Positions 18,165 through 27,121 of a DNA stretch of 64,000 nucleotides are shown piece by piece. The position numbers and the translations under genes were made by a program. Each line of letters opens with the position of its first letter. Position 1 is the first letter of the stretch. Source of the stretch: Arenibacter troitsensis (lineage in GTDB: Bacteria; Bacteroidota; Bacteroidia; Flavobacteriales; Flavobacteriaceae); assembly GCF_900177645.1 (NCBI RefSeq), contig NZ_FXAO01000007.1, positions 62,001-126,000 of the forward strand, in the 5' to 3' direction. The notes beneath the pieces were generated by a model that was not told the DNA's origin, ran no database searches, and worked only from the letters and a program-made list of their open reading frames with translations.

Positions 18165-18563
18165 ATGGACAACATATTAAACTATCCCACAGAGTTACTT
18201 CTTCTTCTTTTTCTAATTATAACCTTTCTTCAAAGTGCCTTGGACAAAATTTTGGATTGGAAGGGCAATTTATCATGGCTAAAAAGTCATTTTTCCAAAA
18301 CGCCTTTTAAGAATATGGTTCCCTTTTTATTGGGTACGGTAATGGTAACGGAAATTGTTGCAGGAATACTGTGTGCCATAGGATTATTTTTGCTAATTGT
18401 TCAAGGAGATGGTTCCATTGCCTTGGCCGGTGCTATTCTTTCATGTCTGGCTTTGTTGATGTTGCTCTTTGGTCAGCGTATGGCAAAGGATTACGACGGG
18501 GCTAGAACCATAGCCATATATTTTATGCCGGCTATTTTCCTGGTGTTTTTGTTGCATTCCTAA
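18165..18563 (+). CDS. DoxX-like small membrane protein
   Basis: A 132-residue integral membrane protein with four predicted hydrophobic segments (about 8-25, 45-70, 78-98, 112-130). The layout and the motif FLQSALDKILDW early in the protein, followed by a glycine-rich second helix, are DoxX-family-like. No biochemical role can be assigned. The ATG at 18165 is preferred to a TTG at 18141. It follows holB by 29 bp and may share its transcript. Confidence 0.6.
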   Translation: MDNILNYPTELLLLLFLIITFLQSALDKILDWKGNLSWLKSHFSKTPFKNMVPFLLGTVMVTEIVAGILCAIGLFLLIVQGDGSIALAGAILSCLALLMLLFGQRMAKDYDGARTIAIYFMPAIFLVFLLHS

Positions 18564-18970
18564 ATTTGTCTGCTCAAGTATTTTTTCCTGCTTGAGCCAA
18601 CAAAAAAATACTGTATTCCACCAATTTAAACTAGTCATATATTATTTCTTGGGCACTACAGTGTCTTTTCTTAACCTAAAAATTGAATTATGGCAATACG
18701 TAAGCTAAACATACTGTATAGTCGGTTTTATACGCTTAAACCATGAGGTGATCACCATAAAAATCCGATTTAAGGACCTAATGGGTCGATTAAGAGTGAA
18801 AATTCGTCAAAATAGGCTTGGCCAGCGTAATCTTACCAACTTACTGGTTTGTGGAACAGTATTTATTTATAATTGCAATTTTTATAGTTAGGGTTGTTAT
18901 AGGTAATTTTGAGCTAATGTTCGGCAGGGATAATCTTGTTCCAAAACAGCTGTGTTAAACTAGGACTGTA
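18564..18970. other. intergenic region between the DoxX-like gene and the patatin gene
   Basis: No gene is supported. It contains a 7-bp inverted repeat GCTCAAG / CTTGAGC (18572-18597) with a T-rich loop, a perfect 10-bp palindrome GGTGATCACC at 18747-18756, and a -7-like TAATTTTG at 18904-18911 that could serve the patatin gene (60 nt before its ATG). Confidence 0.35.
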
Positions 18971-19756
18971 ATGGATTTATCGCAAATTAAATCAAAATCG
19001 GTTGGACTGGTATTGTCCGGTGGGGGTGTAAAGGGTATGGCACATATAGGGATGATCCAAGCCCTTAACGAATTTGGCATTAGTACCCAGTCCGTTTCGG
19101 GCACTAGCGTTGGAGCCTTGGTCGGGGCTTTGTACGCCAATGGTAATTCTGTTGAGGAAATGCTACAGTTCTTTAAGGAAACACCCTTGTTCCGTTATAA
19201 TTTTATGACGATTTTAAAGCCTGGTCTTTTGGATACAGAAAGGTATTTTGATCTTTTGGCTCGATACCTTCCCGGAAACACCTTTGAGTCTTTGGAACGC
19301 AAGCTTTTTGTAGTGGCCACCGATTTACAAAAAGGGGATGAAAAAATATTTTCTGAAGGGGAATTGATTAAACCCTTGTTGGCTTCTGCGGCACTGCCGC
19401 CTGTTTTTAGTCCGGTGTCTATTAATGGACGCTTATATGCGGATGGGGGTATTATGAATAATTTCCCCTATGATGAAGTTGCAGTTTCATCAGATTTTGT
19501 CATTGGCAGTAATGTTTCCGGTATCAGGGAAATTCCTAAAGAAGGAATAAAGTCGTCCCTACAGTTAGCCAATAGGACTACCTCTTTAATGATCTATGCC
19601 ATAAATAGGAACAAGGTCAATAAATGTGACCTATTATTTGAGCCAAAAGCACTGGAGCTAATCGGTATTTTGGACAAAAAGGGAATTGAAAAAGCCTATA
19701 CCATTGGTTACGAACATGCCGTAAGGGTAATGGAACAATTGTTTAAGCAGTCTTAG
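18971..19756 (+). CDS. patatin-like phospholipase (RssA/YchK-like)
   Basis: Predicted serine acyl hydrolase with a Ser-Asp dyad. The 261 residues show the oxyanion-hole motif SGGGVKG (about 16-22), the nucleophile Ser46 in GTSVG, and the catalytic Asp158 in DGGIMNNFP. All three blocks are intact. There is no signal peptide, so the site is cytoplasmic or membrane-peripheral. The single-domain form is RssA-like. It is convergent with the reductase gene at 19804; no operon partner. Confidence 0.92.
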   Translation: MDLSQIKSKSVGLVLSGGGVKGMAHIGMIQALNEFGISTQSVSGTSVGALVGALYANGNSVEEMLQFFKETPLFRYNFMTILKPGLLDTERYFDLLARYLPGNTFESLERKLFVVATDLQKGDEKIFSEGELIKPLLASAALPPVFSPVSINGRLYADGGIMNNFPYDEVAVSSDFVIGSNVSGIREIPKEGIKSSLQLANRTTSLMIYAINRNKVNKCDLLFEPKALELIGILDKKGIEKAYTIGYEHAVRVMEQLFKQS

Positions 19757-19803
19757 TTGTCCATATAGCGAGGCATTGGAATCAGCCAATCAACCCTAAA
19801 TGT

Positions 19804-20853
19804 TTAGACGTCGTCGTAATCCACTGTTAAAGTAGGGGTTGTAGGGTGCGCCTGACAAGTAAGGATCAATCCTTCCGCTATTTCACTATCCGTTAGAATT
19901 TGGTTTTTTACCATGTCTGCCTTTCCTTCCTTAATACGGGCAATGCAACTACTGCACACACCACCTTGACAGGAATAGGGTGCGTCTATATTCTCCTTTA
20001 ATACGGCATCCAGTACCAAGGTATTTTTGTCCATGGATAGGGAAAATTCCTCATCATCTACAATGACCTTGAGTTGGGTCTTTCCCTCCGGTTTCTCAGG
20101 GAGTTCGTCCTTGATCTCTGTGGAGGTAAACAATTCAAAATGAATCTTATCTTCAGAGATGCCCTTTTCCTTTAAATTTTCGGTTACCAACTGTATCATT
20201 GCTTCCGGCCCACAGAGATAGTAATCGTTAAACTCTAGATTTTTATGCTTGTTTTTAAGTACGTAATTCACCGTGGAGGCTTCTATACGACCAAAAATGG
20301 ATTCATCCTCTTGGGTTTGACTCAATATAAAATAGATATGAAACCTATTGGTATATTCCAACTGAAGCTTAACCAAGTCTGTATAGAACATGGTTTCCTT
20401 ATAGGATTTATTCCCATATACCAACACAAAATTGTTCTTGGAATTGGATTCCAAGACGGTTTTGGCAATACTCATGATCGGAGTAATACCGCTACCCGCC
20501 GCAAAGGCCACGATGTTCTTTGGATTAGGAGAGGGTTTAAAGATAAATCGGCCTTCAGGAGGCATTACCTCCAATACATCCCCTACCTTAAGTTTGTTAT
20601 GTGCAAAATCTGAAAATCCCCCCTTATCCACTTTTTTTACACCAATCGTAATGCCCTCACATTTTGGAGAGGAGCTGATAGAATAGGCTCTTCGCAATTC
20701 CTTGCCCTTTATTTCCTTTTTAATGGTGATGTACTGACCTGCGGTAAAGGCAAAGGTTTGGATCAGTTCTTTAGGAATGGCAAAAGTTATTGCTACTGAA
20801 TTTGGGGTAAGAGGTTTAATTTTTTGAACGGTAAGCGAATGAAAGTGGGCCAT
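19804..20853 (-). CDS. ferredoxin--NAD(P)H reductase-type protein with C-terminal 2Fe-2S domain (PaaE-like)
   Basis: A flavin/iron-sulfur electron-transfer protein of 349 residues. An N-terminal FAD-binding barrel carries RRAYSISSSP; the NAD(P)-binding part starts with AAGSGITPIMS and has YLCGPEAMI; a plant-type [2Fe-2S] ferredoxin domain closes the protein with Cys295, Cys300, Cys303 and Cys333. This order is that of PaaE and related oxygenase reductases, but no paa oxygenase genes are nearby, so its partner is unknown. The ATG at 20851-20853 is chosen (MAHFHSL); a 27-codon upstream extension would cover the -7 box. Confidence 0.85.
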   Translation of the reverse strand: MAHFHSLTVQKIKPLTPNSVAITFAIPKELIQTFAFTAGQYITIKKEIKGKELRRAYSISSSPKCEGITIGVKKVDKGGFSDFAHNKLKVGDVLEVMPPEGRFIFKPSPNPKNIVAFAAGSGITPIMSIAKTVLESNSKNNFVLVYGNKSYKETMFYTDLVKLQLEYTNRFHIYFILSQTQEDESIFGRIEASTVNYVLKNKHKNLEFNDYYLCGPEAMIQLVTENLKEKGISEDKIHFELFTSTEIKDELPEKPEGKTQLKVIVDDEEFSLSMDKNTLVLDAVLKENIDAPYSCQGGVCSSCIARIKEGKADMVKNQILTDSEIAEGLILTCQAHPTTPTLTVDYDDV

Positions 20854-20868
20854 ATTAAATCTTTGGTG

Positions 20869-20876
20869 CAAAATTA
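20869..20876 (-). promoter_or_regulatory. -7 box for the reductase gene
   Basis: TAATTTTG on the minus strand, 15 nt before the ATG at 20853, matches TAnnTTTG. It supports the shorter start. Confidence 0.45.
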
Positions 20877-20981
20877 AGCAAAGCTGGTAGTATTTAAAAC
20901 GGGAAACTAAAAAAATCAGAGTTGTTTGTAACAAATACCTTAAATTGAATACTAATTCGGCAGGTTTAACTATCCAAATAC

Positions 20982-22454
20982 ATGTTAAAGCACTTTCTTA
21001 GGCTTGAATGGAAATCCTTTTTTAGATCCGCCTCTTTTAGAGGCAATCTTGTCATAAAGATTTTTATGGTCTTTGGGGCACTTTATTTTATGGCCGTTTT
21101 TCTGGGCCTGGGCATAGGGGCTTTTTATATGATTGAAAATCAAGGTTGGGGAGATCCGCTCGTGGTAGTTAATCGGTATATGATTTATTATTTGGTGGGA
21201 GATCTATACATCAGGTATATGTTACAAAAAATGCCGATTACCAATATTAAGCCTTTGCTCTACCTTCCTATCAACAAAAGCAAGATAGTGGGGTATTCCT
21301 TGGGGAAAACGGTAGTTTCATTTTTTAACTGGGGGCATGCCTTTTTCTTTGTGCCTTTTTCTGTTGTACTATTGGTAGAGGGTTACTCGCCCATAGGAGT
21401 TATTGGTTGGCATTTGGGAATGATGGCGCTTTTTTTCTGCAATAATTTCATAAACGTACTGGTCAATAATAAAGACAATGTTTTTTATATGCTGCTGGGC
21501 CTTTTTTCTGTCCTAGGAATATGTCAGTATTACGAACTGTTCAATATAACTACCTATACCTCGCCATTTTTTGACGCGCTTTATGCGCAACCTTGGATGG
21601 CCCTTTTTACATGGGGTTTGCTAATAGCACTGGCCACTTCCGCTTTTACCTATTTTAAAAGGCATATGTATCTGGATGCCGGACTGGCAGGAAAAAAATC
21701 TTTGGCCAAAACGGAGGACTATGCCTGGCTCAACCGTTTTGGGAATTTGGGAACTTTTTTAAAGAACGATATAAAATTGATCAGGAGGAACAAGCGGTCC
21801 AAAACCGCTGTAATCATGAGTTTTTTCTTCATTTTTTATGGATTGTTCTTTTTTACTGGTGCCGTAGAGGCTTATGATGGTCCCGTTTGGAAGATATTTG
21901 CCGGTATCTTTATTTCCGGAGGGTTCTTATTCAGTTTTGGTCAGTTTGTACCCAGTTGGGACAGTTCCTATTATCCATTGATGATGAGTCAGAATATCAG
22001 GTATCGGGAATATTTAACTTCCAAATGGTATTTAATACTATTGGCCACTGTAGCAAGTACTATTCTAGCTTCCTTTTATTTATACTTTGGTTGGGATGCC
22101 TATTTGGCGGTCATTGTAGGGGCCATTTATAATATTGGGGTTAATTCCTATTTGGTGCTATGGGGTGGCGCTTATATTAAAACACCCATAGATCTTACAT
22201 CCAATAAAAAAGCGTTTGGTGACAAACAGGCCTTTAATTCAAAAACCTTGTTGTTGACATTACCTAAGCTTATATTGCCCTTGGGAGTTTATGCACTGGG
22301 CCATTATATAATTAGTCCAACTGCGGGATATATTTTTGTAGGTATGGCGGGTGTTATCGGATTTGGATTTAGGAATAAGGTGTTTGCCATGATTGAGTCT
22401 ATCTATAAGAGGGAAAAGTACAAGACGCTTGCGGCCTACAAACAAAAAGCATAA
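20982..22454 (+). CDS. ABC transporter permease, DUF5687 family
   Basis: A 490-residue integral membrane protein with roughly ten to twelve hydrophobic segments spread over the length. It matches the DUF5687 family of ABC-2-like permeases as I remember it. It is followed after 12 bp by its ATP-binding subunit, which makes a two-gene transporter unit. No periplasmic adaptor or substrate-binding gene lies nearby, so export is more likely than import; the substrate is unknown. The ATG at 20982 is the natural start. Confidence 0.8.
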   Translation: MLKHFLRLEWKSFFRSASFRGNLVIKIFMVFGALYFMAVFLGLGIGAFYMIENQGWGDPLVVVNRYMIYYLVGDLYIRYMLQKMPITNIKPLLYLPINKSKIVGYSLGKTVVSFFNWGHAFFFVPFSVVLLVEGYSPIGVIGWHLGMMALFFCNNFINVLVNNKDNVFYMLLGLFSVLGICQYYELFNITTYTSPFFDALYAQPWMALFTWGLLIALATSAFTYFKRHMYLDAGLAGKKSLAKTEDYAWLNRFGNLGTFLKNDIKLIRRNKRSKTAVIMSFFFIFYGLFFFTGAVEAYDGPVWKIFAGIFISGGFLFSFGQFVPSWDSSYYPLMMSQNIRYREYLTSKWYLILLATVASTILASFYLYFGWDAYLAVIVGAIYNIGVNSYLVLWGGAYIKTPIDLTSNKKAFGDKQAFNSKTLLLTLPKLILPLGVYALGHYIISPTAGYIFVGMAGVIGFGFRNKVFAMIESIYKREKYKTLAAYKQKA

Positions 22455-22466
22455 AAGAAAATAATC

Positions 22467-23162
22467 ATGATCACAGTCCAAAATTTAACTAAAAAGTACG
22501 GGGATGCCATTGTTCTGAATATTGAAAGTTTGGAAATCCCAAAAGGTCAGAGTTTTGGTTTGGTGGGCAATAATGGTGCTGGTAAAACTACTTTCTTTAG
22601 TTTGATGCTCGATTTAATTCAGCCGACTACCGGACATATAGTTAATAATGGGGTGCAGATAGATTCCAGTGAGGCGTGGAAGCCTTTTACGTCGGCATTT
22701 ATTGATGAAACATTTTTGATAGGGTATTTGACCCCGGAGGAGTATTTCTATTTTATCGGGGAAATTAGGGGACGGAACAAGGCCGATGTAGACCAGCTAT
22801 TGGAGGGGTTCGAGGATTTTTTTCACGATGAAATTTTGGGCCAGAAAAAATATTTGAGGGACTTGTCAAAAGGAAATCAGAAGAAGGTAGGTATTGTTGC
22901 TTCCCTAATTGGTGATCCCGAAGTAATTATATTGGACGAACCTTTTGCCAACTTGGATCCAACGACCCAGATTAAGCTAAAAGGAATTATCAAGGAATTG
23001 GCATCCAGTAAAGAAGTTACCGTTTTGGTTTCCAGTCATGACCTTATTCATGTTACTGAGGTTTGCGAGCGAATCGTAGTGCTTAATAAGGGAGAACTGG
23101 TAAGGGATATACAGACTTCTAAGGAAACCCTTAAAGAGTTGGAGGTTTTTTTTGGAGGATAA
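22467..23162 (+). CDS. ABC transporter ATP-binding protein
   Basis: ATPase subunit, 231 residues. Walker A GNNGAGKTT (Lys40), a signature motif in the variant form LSKGNQKK at about 131-138, Walker B VIILDEPFANLD at about 152-163 and the switch His in SSHDL at about 191. It is the partner of the DUF5687 permease immediately upstream. The short single-domain form is normal for ABC-2 type exporters. Confidence 0.93.
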   Translation: MITVQNLTKKYGDAIVLNIESLEIPKGQSFGLVGNNGAGKTTFFSLMLDLIQPTTGHIVNNGVQIDSSEAWKPFTSAFIDETFLIGYLTPEEYFYFIGEIRGRNKADVDQLLEGFEDFFHDEILGQKKYLRDLSKGNQKKVGIVASLIGDPEVIILDEPFANLDPTTQIKLKGIIKELASSKEVTVLVSSHDLIHVTEVCERIVVLNKGELVRDIQTSKETLKELEVFFGG

Positions 23163-23408
23163 TATGTCTTGTCTTCCATGACGGTATTACCAATCTTCCC
23201 AATTTTCGCTTTCACCTTTCAATATGGTTACTGTCCGTTTTAAGTACGGCAAGTGCGAGGAGCATTTTTTATCAGAATATTTTCCCTAATGATTACTTTG
23301 GCCATGTTCAGAATTGCCCAATAACTTAAAATATTACCTTTTTTGTCGACCAACTACATAATAATCCGACTGTTTTTAAGTTAAGGATACGTACGAATAC
23401 ATAGAATT

Positions 23409-25952
23409 TTGAAGCTTCGCAATAGACTTATATTTTCAGTTGTTTTTGGAGGATTGGTTTTTAATGCCTGTTCCACCAAGAAAGATGCCTTTTTAAACCG
23501 TAATTGGCACGCCCTAAATACCAAATACAATACCCTGTATAATGGTAACATAGCTTTTGAGGAAGGGCGCGAAGGTCTCAATGCTGTTTACCAGGATAAT
23601 TATTGGGAAATATTACCCGTAGAACGGCTGGAGGTTACTGAGGATATAAAGTTGGACTCCGAGGATAACAATCCCAATTTTCTTATTGCCGAGGAAAAGG
23701 CTACCAAGGCCATACAAAAACACAGTATGGATATTAAGGACGAGGAGCGCAATCCCCAAACCGATGAGGCTTTTCTGCTTTTGGGCAAGGCCAGGTATTT
23801 TGACCAGCGTTACATGCCCGCCTTGGAATCGTTCAATTATATTCTAAATAAATATACACAGAGCGATAAGCTTAACGAGGCAACCATTTGGAGGGAAAAG
23901 GTAAATATTCGTCTCGAAAATGAAGAGCTCGCACTGAAGAATTTAAAGCGTTTAATAAAGCAGGAGTATTTAAGCGACCAAGAATATGCCGACGCCCGTT
24001 CCATGATGGGTCAGGCTTACATCAATCTTAAAATTCCGGATACCGCCATTCAGCAATTGAAGATTGCATCGGTTTATACTAAAAAGAATCCAGAAAAAGG
24101 ACGCTACCTTTATATCATTGGTCAATTGTATAATCAATTGGGATATAAGGATAGTGCCAACTATGCCTTCGACAAGGTCATCGATCTAAATAGGAGATCG
24201 CCCAGGGTTTATATGATCAATGCCCATCTACAAAAAATTCAGAATACAGAACTTACCGATGACAACAGGGAAGAAATGTACGAGTATCTTACGGAATTGG
24301 AAGAGGACAGGGAAAATAGGCCTTTCCTGAATAAAATATACCGTCAGGTAGCAGAATTCCATTTGGCAAATAAATCCGATAGCTTGGCCTTGGTGTATTT
24401 TAACAAATCATTGAGGGCCACTCAGAATATGCCCCAATTGAACGCCCTGAACTATGAAAATTTGGCGATTTATAATTTTGACCAAAACCAGTATAAACCT
24501 TCAGGGGCTTATTATGACAGTGTATTGCAAAATTTGAAAGAAAACACCAAAAAGTATCGGGAGGTTAAAAAGAAACTGGATAACCTGGAAGATGTCATTA
24601 AATATGAAGAGGTGGTACAGTATACGGATAGTGTAATCACCTTGTATGAGTATTCAATTGATGATAGGATAACCTATTTCGAGGATCATATTGCCCAATT
24701 GAAGGCGGTAGCCGAAAATGAAAGAAAGAAAGAGGAAAATATGGCCAATGCCGGGTTTGCGGCCTTTAATAAAACAAAGGGAGGAAAGGAAAACAAAGGA
24801 AAGTTCTATTTTTATAACATAACCACTTTGGGTTACGGCAAGAACGATTTTAAGGCCAGATGGGGGAAGAGGGCCTTGGAAGACGATTGGCGCTGGTCCA
24901 ACAAATCCAAGGCACAAAATCTGGAGATAAATGGTGAAAACCTTTCAAACGCAGTAGGGAATAATATTGCAGCAGTAGGGGAAGAGGAAAAATATAGCGT
25001 TGAGTACTACCTTAGTCAAATACCTACGGATCCTATGTTAATAGATAGTTTAAGGACCGAGCTTAACTTTGCCAATTATCAATTGGGCCTGATCTATAAG
25101 GAAAAATTTAAGGAAAACCTTTTGGCGGCCGGTAAATTGGAGAGCGTCTTAAAATCCAATCCGGAGGAAAGACTAATAATCCCATCAAAATACAACCTGT
25201 ACAAGATCTATGAGGAGTCTGGGAGTTCGTTGGCAACGGATATGAAATACAATATCATTAAAAACCATCCCGAATCCAGATATGCGGAAATCCTTTTAAA
25301 CCCACAGGCCATATTAACGGGAAGTGCCGATAGTCCGGATGCCAAGTACCAACGCCTGTACAAGATGTTCCAAAATCAGGAATTTTTACAAGTAATTACA
25401 GGGGCCGAAGAAAATATCAGCAAATACACTGGCGACCCTATTGTGCCAAAATTTGAAATGTTAAAGGCCAATGCCATTGGAAGGTTACAGGGGTTCGAGG
25501 ATTTTAAGGAGGCATTGAATTACGTGGCTCTTAACTACCCCAATAGTCCCGAAGGCAAAAAGGCGCAGACCATGGTTGCGGAGCAATTGCCAAAGTTGGA
25601 ACCAAAGGTATTTTCCACCGAAACCGAATCTACGGGTACAGGAAACTGGAAGGTAGTATTTCCGCTTAAAATTAGGGACGATAAAAAGGCGCTTAGACTA
25701 AAGGAACTGTTGGAAAAATCTATAGAGGAGCTTAAGTATAAGAATGTAGTATCCAAGGACATCTATAATCTGGAAGATCAATTTGTAGTGGTTCATGGAT
25801 TTAAATCCAAGGACTTTGCTCTGGGCTATGCCGAATTGATAAAAAACAACAAGGATTACCGGATCGATGACGAGAATTTCGTAATTTTATCCAACAACTA
25901 TAAAATAATACAAGTACATAAGAATATAGCAGATTATAAAGCTCAGCAATAA
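23409..25952 (+). CDS. sprE: T9SS/gliding lipoprotein SprE (PorW)
   Basis: Periplasm-facing lipoprotein required for type IX secretion and gliding. The 847 residues begin with a lipoprotein signal: KLRNRLIFSVVFGG then VFNAC, with the lipidated Cys at 21. TPR-like helical repeats cover about 75-370 and again the C-terminal part; a charged coiled stretch lies at about 370-440. Length and the opening FLNRNWHALNTKYN stretch fit the SprE/PorW family. The start codon is TTG at 23409: an in-frame TAA lies 27 bp upstream, no ATG occurs between, and later ATGs would remove the signal peptide. Bactofilin follows by 19 bp. Confidence 0.87.
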   Translation: MKLRNRLIFSVVFGGLVFNACSTKKDAFLNRNWHALNTKYNTLYNGNIAFEEGREGLNAVYQDNYWEILPVERLEVTEDIKLDSEDNNPNFLIAEEKATKAIQKHSMDIKDEERNPQTDEAFLLLGKARYFDQRYMPALESFNYILNKYTQSDKLNEATIWREKVNIRLENEELALKNLKRLIKQEYLSDQEYADARSMMGQAYINLKIPDTAIQQLKIASVYTKKNPEKGRYLYIIGQLYNQLGYKDSANYAFDKVIDLNRRSPRVYMINAHLQKIQNTELTDDNREEMYEYLTELEEDRENRPFLNKIYRQVAEFHLANKSDSLALVYFNKSLRATQNMPQLNALNYENLAIYNFDQNQYKPSGAYYDSVLQNLKENTKKYREVKKKLDNLEDVIKYEEVVQYTDSVITLYEYSIDDRITYFEDHIAQLKAVAENERKKEENMANAGFAAFNKTKGGKENKGKFYFYNITTLGYGKNDFKARWGKRALEDDWRWSNKSKAQNLEINGENLSNAVGNNIAAVGEEEKYSVEYYLSQIPTDPMLIDSLRTELNFANYQLGLIYKEKFKENLLAAGKLESVLKSNPEERLIIPSKYNLYKIYEESGSSLATDMKYNIIKNHPESRYAEILLNPQAILTGSADSPDAKYQRLYKMFQNQEFLQVITGAEENISKYTGDPIVPKFEMLKANAIGRLQGFEDFKEALNYVALNYPNSPEGKKAQTMVAEQLPKLEPKVFSTETESTGTGNWKVVFPLKIRDDKKALRLKELLEKSIEELKYKNVVSKDIYNLEDQFVVVHGFKSKDFALGYAELIKNNKDYRIDDENFVILSNNYKIIQVHKNIADYKAQQ

Positions 25953-25971
25953 ACCCCAAAACCTTAGCAAA

Positions 25972-26403
25972 ATGTTTTCAGACAACAAAAAACCTCGTGT
26001 TATGACAGAATTAGGCGGACAACCCAACAGAATTGAAAAAAACACCAAAATAAAAGGCGACATTGTTTCCGAGGCCGATTTCCGTATTGATGGAAAATTG
26101 GACGGTAACGTAAAAACCTCTGGAAAAGTGGTGATTGGTATAGACGGTTATATTCATGGCAAAGTGGAGTGTGTCAATGCCGATATTGAAGGTAATTTTA
26201 ATGGAGAGTTGATCGTGGCCGATCTCTTATCCTTAAAGTCTTCCGCTGTAATTGAGGGTACAGTTATAGTCTCCAAATTGGCGGTTGAGCCCGGTGCCAC
26301 TTTCAATGCATCCTGTACCATGAAGGGCAAGGAGGGGAAAGGTGCTGTCCATAGCACAACAAAACACTCAGCAACCACCAATGAGCCAGCAAAAGTCTCC
26401 TAA
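25972..26403 (+). CDS. bactofilin (polymer-forming cytoskeletal protein)
   Basis: A 143-residue bactofilin: a short disordered N-terminus, then a right-handed beta-helix core (about 20-115) with the regular hydrophobic/Gly spacing (e.g. GDIVSEADFRIDGKLDGNV), and a charged, Ser/Thr-rich tail. Bactofilins polymerise without nucleotide at the membrane and often organise cell-wall enzymes. It sits between sprE and the ATP synthase genes and overlaps the next gene by 23 bp. Confidence 0.92.
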   Translation: MFSDNKKPRVMTELGGQPNRIEKNTKIKGDIVSEADFRIDGKLDGNVKTSGKVVIGIDGYIHGKVECVNADIEGNFNGELIVADLLSLKSSAVIEGTVIVSKLAVEPGATFNASCTMKGKEGKGAVHSTTKHSATTNEPAKVS

Positions 26404-26611
26404 AAACAATAATGGATTAAAAAATGCGGCAATCCTTACCGGTGTTGCCATTGAAATGGGTGGAATAATTTTTTTGGCGGCCCAGGGTGGAAAATGGTTG
26501 GATGAATATTTTGAAATGGACTCCAAAACCTTTGTTATCGTGCTAACACTTCTGGGAGTGGCCATTGCTATTTATTTGGTTTTACAGCAATTGAAACGCA
26601 TAAAGTATTAA
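26381..26611 (+). CDS. AtpZ/AtpI-like small membrane protein
   Basis: A 76-residue protein with two transmembrane helices (about 17-36 and 48-68), preceded by a polar Gln/Lys/Asn-rich start. It has the AtpZ/AtpI layout and the ATP-synthase-neighbour position expected of a Mg2+/Ca2+-transporting or c-ring-assembly helper (family knowledge). The ATG at 26381 (MSQQKSP) is chosen; it overlaps the bactofilin gene by 23 bp. The stop codon overlaps the next ATG by one base, so translation is probably coupled. Confidence 0.8.
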   Translation: MSQQKSPKNNNGLKNAAILTGVAIEMGGIIFLAAQGGKWLDEYFEMDSKTFVIVLTLLGVAIAIYLVLQQLKRIKY

Positions 26612-26997
26612 TGTCCAAGAATAAATTTCTTTTTACTTTTTACCTTTCCTTGATACTGTTGAGCCTGTTGGTATTTTGTCTTCACCTTCTCATACTTTAT
26701 TTTTTCGGATTTCCTTTATTGGACCATATGATCGTTTTGGCCTATTTGCTCAATGTGGTGCTTGCCTTGATCATATTTTCCGTGCTTTATTGGTTCCGGG
26801 AGAAATGGAGGGATCAGATAGGATTTCTTTTTTTAGGGGGAAGCATGCTCAAGTTTTTATTTTTCTTTCTCGTTTTTTATCCCTTCTATAACGCTGACGG
26901 GAACATGGAATCCTTGGAGTTTACCACTTTTTTTGTTCCCTATTTGGTTTGCCTTCTTTTGGAGACATTCTTTACAGCCAGAATGCTAAATAGTTAG
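26611..26997 (+). CDS. four-helix membrane protein of the ATP synthase locus (DUF6168-like)
   Basis: A 128-residue integral membrane protein with four hydrophobic segments (about 8-30, 38-60, 68-88, 102-122). Position between the AtpZ-like gene and atpB, size and topology recall the flavobacterial DUF6168 family and the AtpI slot of other bacteria. The function is not known to me. It begins on the last base of the previous stop codon. About 80 bp separate it from the promoter of atpB. Confidence 0.7.
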   Translation: MSKNKFLFTFYLSLILLSLLVFCLHLLILYFFGFPLLDHMIVLAYLLNVVLALIIFSVLYWFREKWRDQIGFLFLGGSMLKFLFFFLVFYPFYNADGNMESLEFTTFFVPYLVCLLLETFFTARMLNS

Positions 26998-27080
26998 CAT
27001 CAATTTTGTTTTCCATATTACTTTTAAGTTATGGTCCAAAATAAACCGTTTAATGCTTTTTTCTTTTTGAGATAAAAGCG

Positions 27081-27088
27081 TACATTTG
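27081..27088 (+). promoter_or_regulatory. -7 box for the atpBEFHAG operon
   Basis: TACATTTG matches TAnnTTTG, 33 nt before the atpB ATG. A T-rich stretch precedes it but no clean -33 TTTG at 18-21 nt. Confidence 0.55.
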
Positions 27089-27121
27089 CACGGATTTTTT
27101 GAGACCGATATTTTAAGCGAT

